A stretch of DNA of 64,000 nt from Magnetospirillum sp. XM-1 (GCF_001511835.1 NZ_LN997848.1:2880001-2944000), one strand, 5' to 3'; shown: positions 35,664-48,084, numbered from the stretch's first letter. The notes: generated by a model from the sequence alone, not told the origin. A program made the numbers and translations.

Positions 35664-37187
35664 ATGTCGGCCACCATGGGGAGCGTCTGGCTTCGTCTGG
35701 CGCAATCGCTGAAGACCCTTTGGGATGAAGACAAGCCGGCTCCGGCCAATGCCGCCGCCGGCAAGGTTCCCCGCCCGACCGCCCGTTCGTCCGTGGAATC
35801 GGCCGCGGAATGGCTCGAGCAGATGCTCGCCCGCGATCCCAGCATCAAGGCCAAGCTGCATGTGATTTCACTGCTCGAATACCGCGAGTCGGTGGGCGAG
35901 AAGTGGCCGCGCCTGGCCGACAAGGTGGCGATCATCGTCGAGCAGGTGGTCCGGCGCAACATCGGGCGAGGCAGCACCTTCTGCCGCGACGGCGAGGATT
36001 GCTGGATCATGGCCTTTCCCGAACTGAGCCCCGACGACGCAAGGCGGCGCACCATCACCGTGGTCGAGGAGCTGGGCCGCTTCCTCTATGGCCAGCAGCA
36101 GGCGAGCGGGCAGGAGCGTCCGGTGGCCCTGGCGGCGGAAGTCGCCGTTTCCGAGGCGGTTGGCCCCGACGGGGAGCTGAACCACGGATGCATCCATTCG
36201 GCGGTGGCCGAGGTGAGGGCCAACGTCTCCACCACCGGACTGCCCTATCTGCCCACCCAGGTGGTGAAGACCGGCCCGGCTGCCAACGACCCGCTCCAGG
36301 GCTGGGCGGCGCTCGATCGCGGTCCCGACCTGCGCAAGGAGGACATGCAGTGGGAGACCATCGAGGGGACCGGGGTGAAGAAGCCGGCCGCCTATCTCGA
36401 TCCCAGCATCGTCGGCCCCATTCCGCCCGGCGCGGCCCTGGCGCTGGTCTGGCGCCCGACCTGGGTGGCGGTGGGCGAGGCCATTTCGGCCTATAGCGCC
36501 CGGGTGGTCCGCCGCGACCACGACAAGGCCGATCCCGTCGAGGGGTGTTGGGCCTATCCCGAGGGCGACGTGGCGACCGCCATCACGCTCGACCGCTTCG
36601 TGGTGAATTCGGCGGTGCGCGACATCCGCAACGCGGCGCGCAATGCCCAGGAGGGCGTGCCGCAGCCTTCGGTGATCCTGCCGCTGTCGTGGCAATCCTT
36701 GGCCTCGGACCAGCGCCAGGGAGTGGTCTTCGCCCTCTCGGACCTGACCCAGGACACACGCAATACCCGGCTGGTGATCGAGATCTTCCACATTCCCGAC
36801 GGCACCACCACGCCCGAGCTGGAATCGGTGGTGTCTTTCGTCGGCGGGCTGTGCCGCGAGGTTCTGGTCCGGACCCGGCTGTCGTCCCACCGCACCTCGG
36901 TGGCCGCCGAGATCGGGGTATCCAAGATCGGCCTCGACCTGTCCGAGCTGCGTCCCGAGGAGAAGATGGACGACGAGCAATTGCTGGCCGTGCTGGCCCG
37001 CATCCAGGAAGAGACGACGCGCGACGGCATCGGCTGCTACCTGTGGAGCGCCCGGCGCAAGCGGGTGGTCGGCAGCGTGGTGCAGGGCGGCTTCGACATG
37101 GTCAACGGCCCCGGCCTGATGAAGGACATCCCCCGTCCGGCCATCGTGCTGCCGGCACCCAAGACCAGATTTGCGGCCGCCGAATAG
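35664..37187 (+). CDS. Uncharacterised protein, possible degenerate GGDEF/EAL
   Basis: 507 residues starting MSATMGSVWLRLAQSL behind a good GGAGG site. I do not firmly recognise it. Residues about 60-150 (VISLLEYRES, GRGSTFCRDGEDCWIMAFPELSPDDARRRTITVVEELGRF in part) have the strand-helix rhythm of a GGDEF domain, with the signature replaced by RDGEDC. The C-terminal part (LVIEIFHIP and VSKIGLDLSEL) resembles an EAL fold without its catalytic motifs. There is no signal peptide or membrane segment. If this reading is right, it would be a non-enzymatic c-di-GMP-related effector. The next gene converges 7 bp away. Confidence 0.6.
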   Translation: MSATMGSVWLRLAQSLKTLWDEDKPAPANAAAGKVPRPTARSSVESAAEWLEQMLARDPSIKAKLHVISLLEYRESVGEKWPRLADKVAIIVEQVVRRNIGRGSTFCRDGEDCWIMAFPELSPDDARRRTITVVEELGRFLYGQQQASGQERPVALAAEVAVSEAVGPDGELNHGCIHSAVAEVRANVSTTGLPYLPTQVVKTGPAANDPLQGWAALDRGPDLRKEDMQWETIEGTGVKKPAAYLDPSIVGPIPPGAALALVWRPTWVAVGEAISAYSARVVRRDHDKADPVEGCWAYPEGDVATAITLDRFVVNSAVRDIRNAARNAQEGVPQPSVILPLSWQSLASDQRQGVVFALSDLTQDTRNTRLVIEIFHIPDGTTTPELESVVSFVGGLCREVLVRTRLSSHRTSVAAEIGVSKIGLDLSELRPEEKMDDEQLLAVLARIQEETTRDGIGCYLWSARRKRVVGSVVQGGFDMVNGPGLMKDIPRPAIVLPAPKTRFAAAE

Positions 37188-37194
37188 GAGAGCC

Positions 37195-38214
37195 CTAGTA
37201 AGCCCGGTCGATGCAGAAGTCGATGACGTCGATCATCGCCTGCTTCACGGGTGAGTCCGGGAAGATGCCCAGCGCGTCGCGGGCGATCTCGCCGTAATGC
37301 CGGGCCCTGGCGATGGTGGCGGCCAAGCTGCCGTGCTTTTCCATCAGCTTGATGGCCCGGCCCAGATCCTCGTCGGTCTGTTCCAGGTCCTCGAGGCAGC
37401 GGCGCCAGAAGGCGCGCTCTTCTTCGTCGCCCCGGCGGAAGGCCAGGATGACCGGCAGGGTGATCTTGCCCTCGCGGAAATCGTCGCCCACCGTCTTGCC
37501 CAGCACCGCCTGCTTGGCGGAGTAGTCCAGCACGTCGTCGATCAGCTGGAAGGCGATGCCTAAGTTCAGGCCATAGGATTCCAGCGCCTCTTCCTCGACC
37601 TTGGGGCGGTCGGCCACCACCGCGCCGATGCGGCAGGCGGCGGCGAACAGGGCGGCGGTCTTGGAGCGGATGACCTCGAGATACGAATCCTCGCTGGTTT
37701 CGGTGTCGTTGGCGGTGATCAGCTGCAGCACCTCGCCCTCGGCGATGACCGAGGAGGCGCGCGACAGAATGGCCAGTACCGACAGCGACCCGTCCTCGAC
37801 CATCAGCTCGAACGAGCGGGAGAACAGGAAATCGCCCACCAGCACGCTGGGCTTGTTGCCGAACAGGGCGTTGGCCGAGGCCTGCCCGCGGCGCAGGTCG
37901 GACTCGTCGACCACGTCGTCGTGCAGCAGGGTGGCGGTGTGAATGAACTCGACGCAGGCGGCCAGCTTGATGTGGCGGTCGCCGGTATGGCCGGCCAGCT
38001 TGGCCGAGGCCAGCGTCAGGACCGGGCGCAGGCGCTTGCCCCCGGCCGCGATGATGTGCCCGGCCAGTTGGGGAATCAGTTCCACCGGGCTGTGCATGCG
38101 GTCGACGATGGCGCGGTTGACCTTCTCCAGGTCGTCCTTGACCAGGGCGACAAGGGCATCGAAGCTCTTCGCCTTCCTACCGCGTTCGTCCTCGAAATTG
38201 ACCACGATCGCCAC
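37195..38214 (-). CDS. ispB: Polyprenyl diphosphate synthase (octaprenyl/decaprenyl type)
   Basis: 339 residues from a GTG start at 38214, ten bases after AGGAG. Both aspartate-rich motifs are present: LLHDDVVDESDLRRG (first DDxxD) and FQLIDDVLDYSAK (second), along with AAGGKRLRPVLTLASA. It elongates isoprenoid chains with isopentenyl diphosphate to make the ubiquinone side chain. An 8- or 10-carbon-unit product cannot be told from sequence; ubiquinone-10 would be usual in this group. A longer upstream start would add about 25 residues unlike the family. It is divergent from the TrmN6-like gene by 95 bp. Confidence 0.92.
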   Translation of the reverse strand: MAIVVNFEDERGRKAKSFDALVALVKDDLEKVNRAIVDRMHSPVELIPQLAGHIIAAGGKRLRPVLTLASAKLAGHTGDRHIKLAACVEFIHTATLLHDDVVDESDLRRGQASANALFGNKPSVLVGDFLFSRSFELMVEDGSLSVLAILSRASSVIAEGEVLQLITANDTETSEDSYLEVIRSKTAALFAAACRIGAVVADRPKVEEEALESYGLNLGIAFQLIDDVLDYSAKQAVLGKTVGDDFREGKITLPVILAFRRGDEEERAFWRRCLEDLEQTDEDLGRAIKLMEKHGSLAATIARARHYGEIARDALGIFPDSPVKQAMIDVIDFCIDRAY

Positions 38215-38309
38215 GATGCTGAAACTCCTCCCGTGCGGGGCATGCCTACCCGCGCGACGAACATAGTGTTGCCTGGGAAAGCCGGTCAAGCTTACATCGC
38301 CTTTTGCGT

Positions 38310-39110
38310 ATGTCTTTCACCCCGATCAAGAGCTTCGACCTCATGGAATCGACCGAGCCGCTGACCGAGGACCGCCTGCTGGACGGCAGGTTGCGCCTGA
38401 TTCAGCCCCGTGACGGCTACCGCGCCGCCATCGACCCCGTTCTTCTGGCGGCGGCGGTTCCGGCCCGGCCGGCAGACAGCGTGCTCGACCTGGGATGCGG
38501 GGTCGGCGCGGCGGCGCTGTGTCTTCTGGCCCGGTGTCCCGAGGTCACGGTGACCGGGCTGGAACTGCAGGAGGGCCTGGCCGAACTGGCGCGGCGCAAC
38601 GCCGCTCTCAACGCCATGGAGGGGCGGTTCATTCCCTTGGAGGGCGATGCGGCGGCTCCGCCCCCCGGTCTTAGCGGGTTCGACCATGTGCTGACCAACC
38701 CGCCGTTCTTCGCGGACGGCAGCGGCACGCCGGCGGCCAATGCGTCTCGCGCCGCCGCCCACCAGGAAGGGGGGCTGGACCTGGCCGGCTGGATCAAGGC
38801 GGCGGTGAAGCTGCTGCGCCCCAAGGGCCGCCTTACCCTCATCCACCGGGCCGAGCGTCTGGGGGATATCCTGGTGGCGCTGCGGGGCAGGGGCGTGGGC
38901 GATATCTCGATCCTGCCCCTGTGGCCCAAGGCGGACCGGGCGGCCGGACGGGTGATCGTCGGCGCGCGCAAGGGGGTGCGCTCGCCCTTGCGGCTGCTGC
39001 CGGGAATCGTGCTGCACGGCGACGACGGGGCCTTCACGCCGCCGGCCCAGGCCATTCTGCGCGGCGGTGCGGCCATCGAGACCCTGGGTGTGGGGGAGGA
39101 GAAGACCTGA
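38310..39110 (+). CDS. TrmN6/YfiC-like tRNA1(Val) adenine-N6 methyltransferase
   Basis: 266 residues with the SAM motif VLDLGCGVGAAALCLLARCP and the N6-adenine signature NPPFF in FDHVLTNPPFFADGSG. The early block LDGRLRLIQPRDGYRAAIDPVLLAAAV is typical of the TrmN6 group, which methylates adenine 37 of tRNA1(Val) in E. coli. The family also contains other methyltransferases, so the target is probable, not proven. Start alternatives are ATG 38310 and ATG 38343. Its stop overlaps the next start as TGATG, indicating coupled translation. Confidence 0.85.
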   Translation: MSFTPIKSFDLMESTEPLTEDRLLDGRLRLIQPRDGYRAAIDPVLLAAAVPARPADSVLDLGCGVGAAALCLLARCPEVTVTGLELQEGLAELARRNAALNAMEGRFIPLEGDAAAPPPGLSGFDHVLTNPPFFADGSGTPAANASRAAAHQEGGLDLAGWIKAAVKLLRPKGRLTLIHRAERLGDILVALRGRGVGDISILPLWPKADRAAGRVIVGARKGVRSPLRLLPGIVLHGDDGAFTPPAQAILRGGAAIETLGVGEEKT

Positions 39111-39343
39111 TGTTCGGAAAGTTCCTGCTGACCGTCGCGGTCATCGCCGTCATCTGGTTCGGCTTCCGGTATCTGAGCCGGCTGGCCGAGCTGCGCCGTC
39201 GCGACCAGCCCGACACGGTCGCGCCGCCACACCCGCCGGGGGGCGCCGCCGAAGCCGAAACCATGGTGGAATGCCGCATCTGCGGAACCTGGCAGCCGGG
39301 GCGGACTGCCCGGTCATGCGGCAGGGCCGACTGCCCGTACTAA
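39110..39343 (+). CDS. Small membrane protein with C-terminal zinc-ribbon (PP0621-like)
   Basis: 77 residues starting MFGKFLLTVAVIAVIWFGF, a single N-terminal transmembrane helix. A Pro-rich linker follows, then a four-Cys ribbon: ECRICGTW and SCGRADCPY. The arrangement resembles the PP0621 family of small uncharacterised proteins. Its ATG overlaps the preceding stop by one base, so expression depends on the methyltransferase gene. Role unknown. Confidence 0.78.
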   Translation: MFGKFLLTVAVIAVIWFGFRYLSRLAELRRRDQPDTVAPPHPPGGAAEAETMVECRICGTWQPGRTARSCGRADCPY

Positions 39344-39451
39344 TCCTTATTGAAATATAATCTGGCATCTTCAATATGCCTTTTGGATCGGTGCGACCGC
39401 GCCGCCCGTCGTTCTGGCGGGCCGGTGGGGTCGCACGGGGGAGAAAATCCG

Positions 39452-42046
39452 GTGCCGGAAACACGGTATCGCGCACAGGATCTGCTGGTAGGCCTCTACC
39501 GTCGCCAGGCTGCGGTGATCGGTGCGCTGCTGCTGTTGACCCTGGCGGGCTACCAGTCCCAGGACTGGCTCATCTCCCATATGTCCGACGACGGCGCGCT
39601 GATCAACGTTGCCGGGCGCCAGCGCATGCTGTCCCAGCGCTCCGTGGCGATCGCCCATCAGATGGCGGCGGCCTCCAGCCCCGACGAGCGCACCATGTTC
39701 GCCGACCTGCTGGCCCAGGCGGGATCGGAAATGGGGGCGGGACATGCCCGCCTGATCGGCGAAAGCCGGGCGCGCGGCATGAGCGCCGAGATGGAGCAGC
39801 TTTATTTCGGCGGTGCCCCGTCGCTTGATGCCGAGGTGACGGATTTCGTCGCCGACGTTCGGCGTCTGGCGGCGTCCGACGGGTTGGGAATCGGGCAATC
39901 TTCGCCCAGGTTGCGGGCGCTGGCCGACAAATCGCGTCTTACCCTGCTGCCGGGGCTCGAGCGTCTGGTGGTGCGCTACCAGGACGAGAGCCGCCAGAAC
40001 GTCGCCCGGCTGCGCCAGGGCTTCACCCTCGGGCTCTACCTGGTCATCGCGGTGCTGGGCCTGTCGTGGTTCGGGGTGTTCCGCCCCATGGCCCGGCGCC
40101 TGCGCGAGGAATTCGCCGCCCATCAGGCGGCGGTGGAACACAACCACCTGATCCTGGAATCCATGGGCGAGGGCATCATCGGCCTGGACCGGAACGGGGC
40201 GGTCACCTTCGCCAATCCGGCGGCGTCGAGCATGCTGGGCTTCGCTCCCTGGGAGATGCTGGGCAGAAGCCTGCATCAGCTGATTCACCACACCCGCCCG
40301 GACGGCAGCGAGTATCCCAGCCGGGAATGCCCCCTGGCCCGCACCCTGGCCACCGGCGAGGATTGCTCGGTCGAGGGCGAATGGTTCTGGCGCCGGGACG
40401 GCTCCAGCTTTCCGGTGCATTACGGCTCGACCGCCATCGTCAAGGAAGGCGCGCTGATCGGCGCCGTCGTCACCTTCCGCGACCTGAGCGACGTCACCGC
40501 CACCCGCCGCGCCCTGGAAGCCAGCGAGCAGATCAAGAGCAGCATCCTGGACGCGGCGCTGGACGCCATCGTCACCATCGACCGGTCGGGCATGGTGGTG
40601 GAGTTCAACCCCGCCGCCGAGCGGATCTTCGGCCGCCGGGCCACCGACGCCCTGGGCATGGAGGTCTCCGACCTGATCATTCCCGAGGCCCATCGCGAGG
40701 CCCACCGGCGCGGTCTGGCGCGGGTGGCGGCGGGGCACGGGTCGACGGTCCTGGGCAAGCGGCTGGAAATGAGCGGCCTGCATGCCGACGGCCACGAAAT
40801 TCCGCTGGAATTGACCATCACCCATCTTTCCGACCACGGGTTGTTCACCGCCTTCATTCGCGACATCTCCGAGCAGAAGCAGACCGAGGCGGCGCTTCGC
40901 CGGTCCCAGAAGATGGAGGCCGTGGGGCAGCTGACAGGCGGCATAGCCCATGATTTCAATAACTTGCTTGGCATTATTACCGGAAATCTGGAACTGCTGG
41001 AGCGGGCCGTCCAGGGCAACGAGGCTGGTCAACGGCGGGTTGACACCGCGCTGCGCAGCGCCCGGCGCGGCGCCGACCTGACCCGTCGCCTGCTGTCGTT
41101 TTCCAGGCAGGACCCCAAGGCCCAGGGCAAGAGCCTCACCGACCTCAACGAGGCGGTTTCCGGCATGCAGGAGATGATTCAGCGCTCGCTGACCAGGATG
41201 GTCGAGGTCCGCACCCGCCTGACCCCCGACGCCTGGCCGGCCGACATCAATCGCAGCGAGTTCGAGGACTGCCTGCTCAATCTCTGCCTCAACGCCCGCG
41301 ATGCCATGCCCAAGGGCGGATTGCTGACCATCGAGACCGCCAATATGGAGATCGACGCGGAATTCCGCCGCGCCGACCCCAACATGACGCCGGGGCGCTA
41401 CGTGCTGGTGTCGATCAGCGATACCGGCACGGGGATTCCCAAGGACATCCTCGACCGCATCTTCGAGCCGTTCTTCACCACCAAGGAACGCGGCAAGGGG
41501 ACCGGGCTGGGGCTGTCCATGGCCTATGGTTTCGCCAAGCGGTCGGGCGGCCATATCCGGGTCTATTCCGAGCCCGGAATCGGCACCACCTTCCGCCTGT
41601 ATCTGCCCAAGGCGTCCACCGGCGCGGCAATCGGGACCTCGGCGGACCTTCCCGCCGAGGCGCCGCCCACCGGCTCCGAGCATATCCTGATCGTCGACGA
41701 CGAGCCCCATCTGGCCGAGATCGCCGGTGAGTTCCTCACCGAACTGGGGTACCGGGTGACCATCCGGACCCATGCCGCCGAGGCGCTGGCCCTGTTGCGC
41801 GACGATCCCGATATCCAATTGCTGTTTACCGACGTGGTGATGCCGGACGGCCTGGACGGCTATGGCCTGGAACGGAGCGCCCGCGAGATGGGGCACGGCT
41901 GCGCCGTGCTGCTCACCTCGGGTTTCACCGGCTATGCCGTGGAGCATAAGGACAGGCACGGCGAAATTCTGTCCAAACCCTATGGCAAGACGGATCTGGC
42001 CAGAGCCGTGAGAAAGGCCCTGGACGAGCGAGAGAGGAAGACATGA
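39452..42046 (+). CDS. Hybrid sensor histidine kinase with PilJ/NarX-type input and two PAS domains
   Basis: 864 residues from a GTG start at 39452 behind GGGGGAGA. Order: TM1 (about 20-36); a periplasmic region with the PilJ/NarX-like motif [22 protein letters not shown]2 near 195-215; PAS (about 235-350) and PAS (about 365-480); HisKA with phospho-acceptor His500 ([12 protein letters not shown]); HATPase ([20 protein letters not shown]); and a C-terminal receiver with Asp794 ([10 protein letters not shown]). It is a membrane sensor of unknown signal. The receiver could regulate or relay. It overlaps the REC-EAL gene as ATGA, so the two form a likely pathway that ends in c-di-GMP breakdown. 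Confidence 0.92.
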   Translation: MPETRYRAQDLLVGLYRRQAAVIGALLLLTLAGYQSQDWLISHMSDDGALINVAGRQRMLSQRSVAIAHQMAAASSPDERTMFADLLAQAGSEMGAGHARLIGESRARGMSAEMEQLYFGGAPSLDAEVTDFVADVRRLAASDGLGIGQSSPRLRALADKSRLTLLPGLERLVVRYQDESRQNVARLRQGFTLGLYLVIAVLGLSWFGVFRPMARRLREEFAAHQAAVEHNHLILESMGEGIIGLDRNGAVTFANPAASSMLGFAPWEMLGRSLHQLIHHTRPDGSEYPSRECPLARTLATGEDCSVEGEWFWRRDGSSFPVHYGSTAIVKEGALIGAVVTFRDLSDVTATRRALEASEQIKSSILDAALDAIVTIDRSGMVVEFNPAAERIFGRRATDALGMEVSDLIIPEAHREAHRRGLARVAAGHGSTVLGKRLEMSGLHADGHEIPLELTITHLSDHGLFTAFIRDISEQKQTEAALRRSQKMEAVGQLTGGIAHDFNNLLGIITGNLELLERAVQGNEAGQRRVDTALRSARRGADLTRRLLSFSRQDPKAQGKSLTDLNEAVSGMQEMIQRSLTRMVEVRTRLTPDAWPADINRSEFEDCLLNLCLNARDAMPKGGLLTIETANMEIDAEFRRADPNMTPGRYVLVSISDTGTGIPKDILDRIFEPFFTTKERGKGTGLGLSMAYGFAKRSGGHIRVYSEPGIGTTFRLYLPKASTGAAIGTSADLPAEAPPTGSEHILIVDDEPHLAEIAGEFLTELGYRVTIRTHAAEALALLRDDPDIQLLFTDVVMPDGLDGYGLERSAREMGHGCAVLLTSGFTGYAVEHKDRHGEILSKPYGKTDLARAVRKALDERERKT

Positions 42047-43239
42047 CCGTTGATCCCGCCCTCGACCCACCGCCGCCGGTGCTCATCCTCGACGACGAGC
42101 GCGACATGTGCGAATTCGTCGCCGACGTCGGGGCCGACATGGGCTTCAAGACCACCTGGTGCGACAATTTCGAGGATTTTGCCTGTCGCTATTCCGTCGA
42201 CCTGCGCGGCATCTTCCTCGATCTCGCCATGCCGGGAATGGACGGCGTCGAGATCATCCGCTTTCTCGCCGACAACAATTCCGGCGCCCATCTGGTCCTG
42301 ATGAGCGGCTATGATTCCGACGTGATCGAGGCCGCCAAGCGTCTGGCGGAATCCCGTGGGCTGAAGGTCGCCGGCGCCCTGCACAAGCCCTTCGGCGTGG
42401 GCGAATTGTCGGCGGTCTACGACGTCCTGGCCGCCGCCCGGGCTCCCATCCGTCCCAGCGTGGTGGCGCGGGCGCCGGACCGCTACCATCCCGATACCGA
42501 GGCCCTGGGCTCTGCCCTTGACGACGGCCACGTGGTGCCCTGGTTCCAGGCCAAGTTCTGCACCAAGAGCCGGCGAATCCTGGGGGCGGAAGTGCTGGCC
42601 CGCTGGATCCACCCCGACCACGGCATGGTGGGGCCGGACCGCTTCATCGGGCTGGCCGAGCGTGAAGGAATGATCGACCGCCTGACCGATTCGGTGATCC
42701 GCCAGGCCCTGGCCCATTGCCGCATCTGGCGCAAGGCCGGGTTCTCGCCCCGGGTGGCGCTCAACCTGTCGCCCCACATGCTGCACAATCTCGATCTGCC
42801 CGACGCCCTGGTGGACATCGCCCGCGATTACGACATTCCGCCCGAAAAGATCACCATCGAGATCACCGAGACCGCGCTGGCCGGGGACTTCACCGCCCAG
42901 CTGGACATCCTGACCCGGCTGCGCATGCGCCGCTTCGGCCTGTCCATCGACGATTTCGGCACCGGCTACTCGTCCTTGAAGCAATTGCAGCAGGGACCCT
43001 TCACCGAATTGAAGGTGGACCAGTCCTTCATCGCCAAGGCCCTGACCGAGGAAGGGGCCCTGGCCATCGTCGAAAGCTCCATCCAGCTGGGGCATCGCCT
43101 CGGCCTCAAGGTGGTGGCCGAGGGCATCGAGACCGAAGAGCAGATGGACATGGTCAGCCGGCTCGGATGCGACGAGGTGCAGGGCTATCTGCTGGGACGG
43201 CCCTGCGCCGCCGCATCGTTCAACTGGCCGAACAACTGA
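42043..43239 (+). CDS. Response regulator with EAL phosphodiesterase output
   Basis: 398 residues. The receiver domain (about 12-130) has the acidic pair LDDERD and phospho-acceptor Asp60 (FLDLAMPGMDG). The EAL domain (about 155-398) has the signature as EVLARW at 183-188, a common active variant, with SIDDFGTGYSSLKQL and the metal/base residues KVDQSFI and VVAEGIETEEQ. All known catalytic positions appear kept, so it should hydrolyse c-di-GMP under control of phosphorylation. It is translationally coupled to the upstream kinase, its probable partner. A perfect hairpin follows. Confidence 0.92.
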   Translation: MTVDPALDPPPPVLILDDERDMCEFVADVGADMGFKTTWCDNFEDFACRYSVDLRGIFLDLAMPGMDGVEIIRFLADNNSGAHLVLMSGYDSDVIEAAKRLAESRGLKVAGALHKPFGVGELSAVYDVLAAARAPIRPSVVARAPDRYHPDTEALGSALDDGHVVPWFQAKFCTKSRRILGAEVLARWIHPDHGMVGPDRFIGLAEREGMIDRLTDSVIRQALAHCRIWRKAGFSPRVALNLSPHMLHNLDLPDALVDIARDYDIPPEKITIEITETALAGDFTAQLDILTRLRMRRFGLSIDDFGTGYSSLKQLQQGPFTELKVDQSFIAKALTEEGALAIVESSIQLGHRLGLKVVAEGIETEEQMDMVSRLGCDEVQGYLLGRPCAAASFNWPNN

Positions 43240-43241
43240 CG

Positions 43242-43275
43242 CCATTGCCCGATGAGCGGACTCATCGGGCAATGG
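43242..43275. terminator. Long perfect hairpin between convergent EAL and ctaE genes
   Basis: 15-bp perfect stem CCATTGCCCGATGAG / CTCATCGGGCAATGG with loop CGGA, 3 bp behind the EAL stop. There is no T-run on the plus strand. A smaller hairpin, GGGTTTC / GAAACCC (43317-43333), stands nearer the ctaE stop. Confidence 0.7.
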
Positions 43276-43361
43276 TTAGGCCCAAGGGGCCGCGCGGCTT
43301 ATGCCGCGGGAGCCAAGGGTTTCGGAGAAACCCGCCCGGCGATTGAGGGGCATATAGACCC

Positions 43362-44177
43362 TCAGCCGTTGCCCCACCAGTAGACCCAGATGAACAGGAA
43401 CACCCAGACCACGTCCACGAAGTGCCAGTACCAGGCGGCGGCTTCGAAGCCCACATGCCTGGCCGGCGTGAAGTCGCCGACCCGCACCCGGTGCAGGCAG
43501 ACGGTGAGGAAGCACACGCCGACGAAGACGTGGAAACCGTGGAATCCGGTGGCCATGTAGAACACCGACGGATAGATGCCGTCGGTGAAGGCGAACATGG
43601 CCTGGCCGTATTCGTGGATCTGCAAGCTGAGGAACAGCACGCCCAGCGCGATGGTCACCAGCAGCCACGCCTTGGTGGCGCCGCGGTTGTCGTGCATCAG
43701 GGCGTGGTGGGCCTTGGTCAGCGTCACGCCCGAGCTCATCAGGATCAGGGTGTTGACGAAGGGGATGTGCCAGGTCTCCAGCGTCTGGATGCCGGCCGGC
43801 GGCCATTGGGGCACCATGGGAGCCACCCCCAGGGCCGAGTGGAAGTAGGCCCAGAAGAAGGCGACGAAGAACATCACTTCCGAGGCGATGAACAGGCTCA
43901 TGCCCATCCGAAGGCCGTGGCAGACCTCCTCGGAATGGGCGTGGCCCGAGCGGGCCTCGCGGAAGATGTCGCGCCACCAGCCGAACATGGTGAAGGCCAC
44001 CAGGCCCAGCCCGATCAGCATCACCGTGGTATGGGCGTGGTTGCGGAACCAGTCCACCGCGCCGTAGACCAGCACCAGGGCGGAAAAGGCTCCGACCAGG
44101 GGCCAGGGGCTGGGATCGACCAGATGGAAGGGGTGGGGGGGCGACGAAGCGCGGGGCGTGGCGTGGGCGTGGCTCAT
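43362..44177 (-). CDS. ctaE: Cytochrome c oxidase subunit III
   Basis: 271 residues starting MSHAHATPRASSPPHPFHLVDPS, with seven predicted transmembrane helices in the COX3 pattern. Conserved stretches include MFGWWRDIFREAR, FFVAFFWAYFHSALGV and the closing WHFVDVVWVFLFIWVYWWG. It belongs to the aa3-type oxidase in the cytoplasmic membrane and stabilises the proton-pumping core. Its start overlaps the ctaG stop (ATGA). Confidence 0.95.
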   Translation of the reverse strand: MSHAHATPRASSPPHPFHLVDPSPWPLVGAFSALVLVYGAVDWFRNHAHTTVMLIGLGLVAFTMFGWWRDIFREARSGHAHSEEVCHGLRMGMSLFIASEVMFFVAFFWAYFHSALGVAPMVPQWPPAGIQTLETWHIPFVNTLILMSSGVTLTKAHHALMHDNRGATKAWLLVTIALGVLFLSLQIHEYGQAMFAFTDGIYPSVFYMATGFHGFHVFVGVCFLTVCLHRVRVGDFTPARHVGFEAAAWYWHFVDVVWVFLFIWVYWWGNG

Positions 44178-44725
44178 GACCGTCCTCTCTCGTCAGAAAC
44201 GTTGGCGTTGAAGAAGGTATAGGACAGGGTGACGGTGCCGACTTCGCTGGTATGGACATCGGCTCCCATGGCGGGGTCGAGCACGAAGCTGACCACCATG
44301 TCGACGCTCTGGCCCGGTTGCAGAATCTGCTCGGTGAAGCAGAAGCACTGGATCTTGGCCACGTACTTGCCGATCTTGTCGGGCGTGGCGTTGAACACCG
44401 CGTTGCCGGTGATGGGGCGGTCCGACAGGTTGGTGGCGGTGAACACCGCCAGGGTGTCCTCGCCGAGCCGCACCTTCATCTCGCGCACCTGGGGGGCGAA
44501 GCGCCATTGCAGGCCCTTGGCCACCGATGCGTCGAACCGCACCGTAACCGTCTTGGCGGCAGGCGCGGCGGACTCCGCCGCCACCTGCCGGGGCGGGCCG
44601 CCGATGCCGGCGAACTGGCAGAAGGCCCGGTACAGCGGCACGCTGCCGATCACCAGCCCGACCATGGCGACGATGATCACCACCAGTCCCGCCAGGGTCG
44701 CTTGGGTCCGGCGCCGGGGGCTCAT
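44174..44725 (-). CDS. ctaG: Cytochrome c oxidase assembly protein CtaG/Cox11
   Basis: 183 residues: a single N-terminal transmembrane helix (ATLAGLVVIIVAMVGLVIGS) and a periplasmic beta-domain with the copper motif KIQCFCFTEQIL. The protein delivers copper to the CuB site of subunit I. The segment VPLYRAFCQFAGIGG is family-typical. It lies 5 bp after ctaD. In most alphaproteobacteria ctaB (heme O synthase) stands between ctaD and ctaG, but here there is no room for it. Confidence 0.95.
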   Translation of the reverse strand: MSPRRRTQATLAGLVVIIVAMVGLVIGSVPLYRAFCQFAGIGGPPRQVAAESAAPAAKTVTVRFDASVAKGLQWRFAPQVREMKVRLGEDTLAVFTATNLSDRPITGNAVFNATPDKIGKYVAKIQCFCFTEQILQPGQSVDMVVSFVLDPAMGADVHTSEVGTVTLSYTFFNANVSDERGRS

Positions 44726-44730
44726 GGCCC

Positions 44731-47247
<2,517 letters not shown>

Positions 47248-47364
47248 TCATTCTAATTAGTGGGGCTGCCAATCCCTCTTTCCAAGACCCTCGGGCAAAA
47301 AAGGTGGATTGGGCTTGAATCCGGCCGGGAAAAACTTACATTCGCGTCATCTGATAAAAGTGGG

Positions 47365-47742
47365 ATGTGCGGCATGCTTTCGCGGCTTTTCGGTCTTTCC
47401 TCCTCGCCCGCCAGCGACAAGGTCCATGTGGTGGACCCCTCGCAGATCCGCCAGTGGTGGGAGGCGGGCTCCATCCTTCTGGTGGACGTGCGCGAGCCTG
47501 ACGAATACGCCGCCGAGGCCATCGCCGGCTCCGTCAACCTGCCGCTGTCAACCTTCGATCCGGCCCGCATGCCCAAGCCGGAGGAGGGCAAGCGCCTGGT
47601 GATCCACTGCCGCAGCGGTGTGCGGTGCGGCACTGCCACCGAGAAGCTGCTGGCCGCCGGCTGGGACGGCGAGATCAACCGCATGCAGGGCGGCATTCTC
47701 GGCTGGAAGGCTTCCGGCGGTCCCACCGTACCGGGACGCTGA
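47365..47742 (+). CDS. Rhodanese-like sulfurtransferase
   Basis: About 125 residues. A single rhodanese domain has VDVREPDEYAAEAIAGSVNLPLS in part and the active-site loop HCRSGVRCG, whose first Cys is the expected persulfide-forming residue. The start could be ATG 47365 or 47374; neither has a strong ribosome-binding site. It lies 48 bp upstream of the flavocytochrome c genes on the same strand, so it may handle sulfane sulfur made from sulfide oxidation. There is no signal peptide, so it acts in the cytoplasm. Confidence 0.85.
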   Translation: MCGMLSRLFGLSSSPASDKVHVVDPSQIRQWWEAGSILLVDVREPDEYAAEAIAGSVNLPLSTFDPARMPKPEEGKRLVIHCRSGVRCGTATEKLLAAGWDGEINRMQGGILGWKASGGPTVPGR

Positions 47743-47790
47743 CAGGGGCGGGAAGCCGCGATAGACTGTCCCCCGCAAAGGGGGATTGCC

Positions 47791-48084
47791 GTGCGCCGCG
47801 TTGCCGTCTTCACGACCCTGATGATGATCGCCGCCGCGCCGGCCGTGCGGGCCGATGGCGTTGCGCGGGTGATGGCCGACACCTGCACGGCCTGTCATTC
47901 CACCGAAATCCATTCATTCATTCCCACCCTGGCCGGGCGTCCGGCCGGGGAATTGCTGCGCATGCTGCTGGCCTTTCGTGACGGCGGGCGGGTCGCCACC
48001 ATCATGGACCGCATCGCCAAGGGGTATTCGCGCGAGCAGTTGGGCGCCATCGCCGGCGAATTGTCGGCTAGGGGCGCGCCATGA
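47791..48084 (+). CDS. fccA: Monoheme cytochrome c subunit of flavocytochrome c sulfide dehydrogenase
   Basis: 97 residues from a GTG start, with a signal peptide ending near VRADGVARV. One heme c site is CTACH, and the distal Met is probably in RVATIMDRIAKGYS. The short one-heme form differs from the diheme subunit of Allochromatium. It accepts electrons from FccB in the periplasm. The stop overlaps the fccB start (ATGA). Confidence 0.85.
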   Translation: MRRVAVFTTLMMIAAAPAVRADGVARVMADTCTACHSTEIHSFIPTLAGRPAGELLRMLLAFRDGGRVATIMDRIAKGYSREQLGAIAGELSARGAP

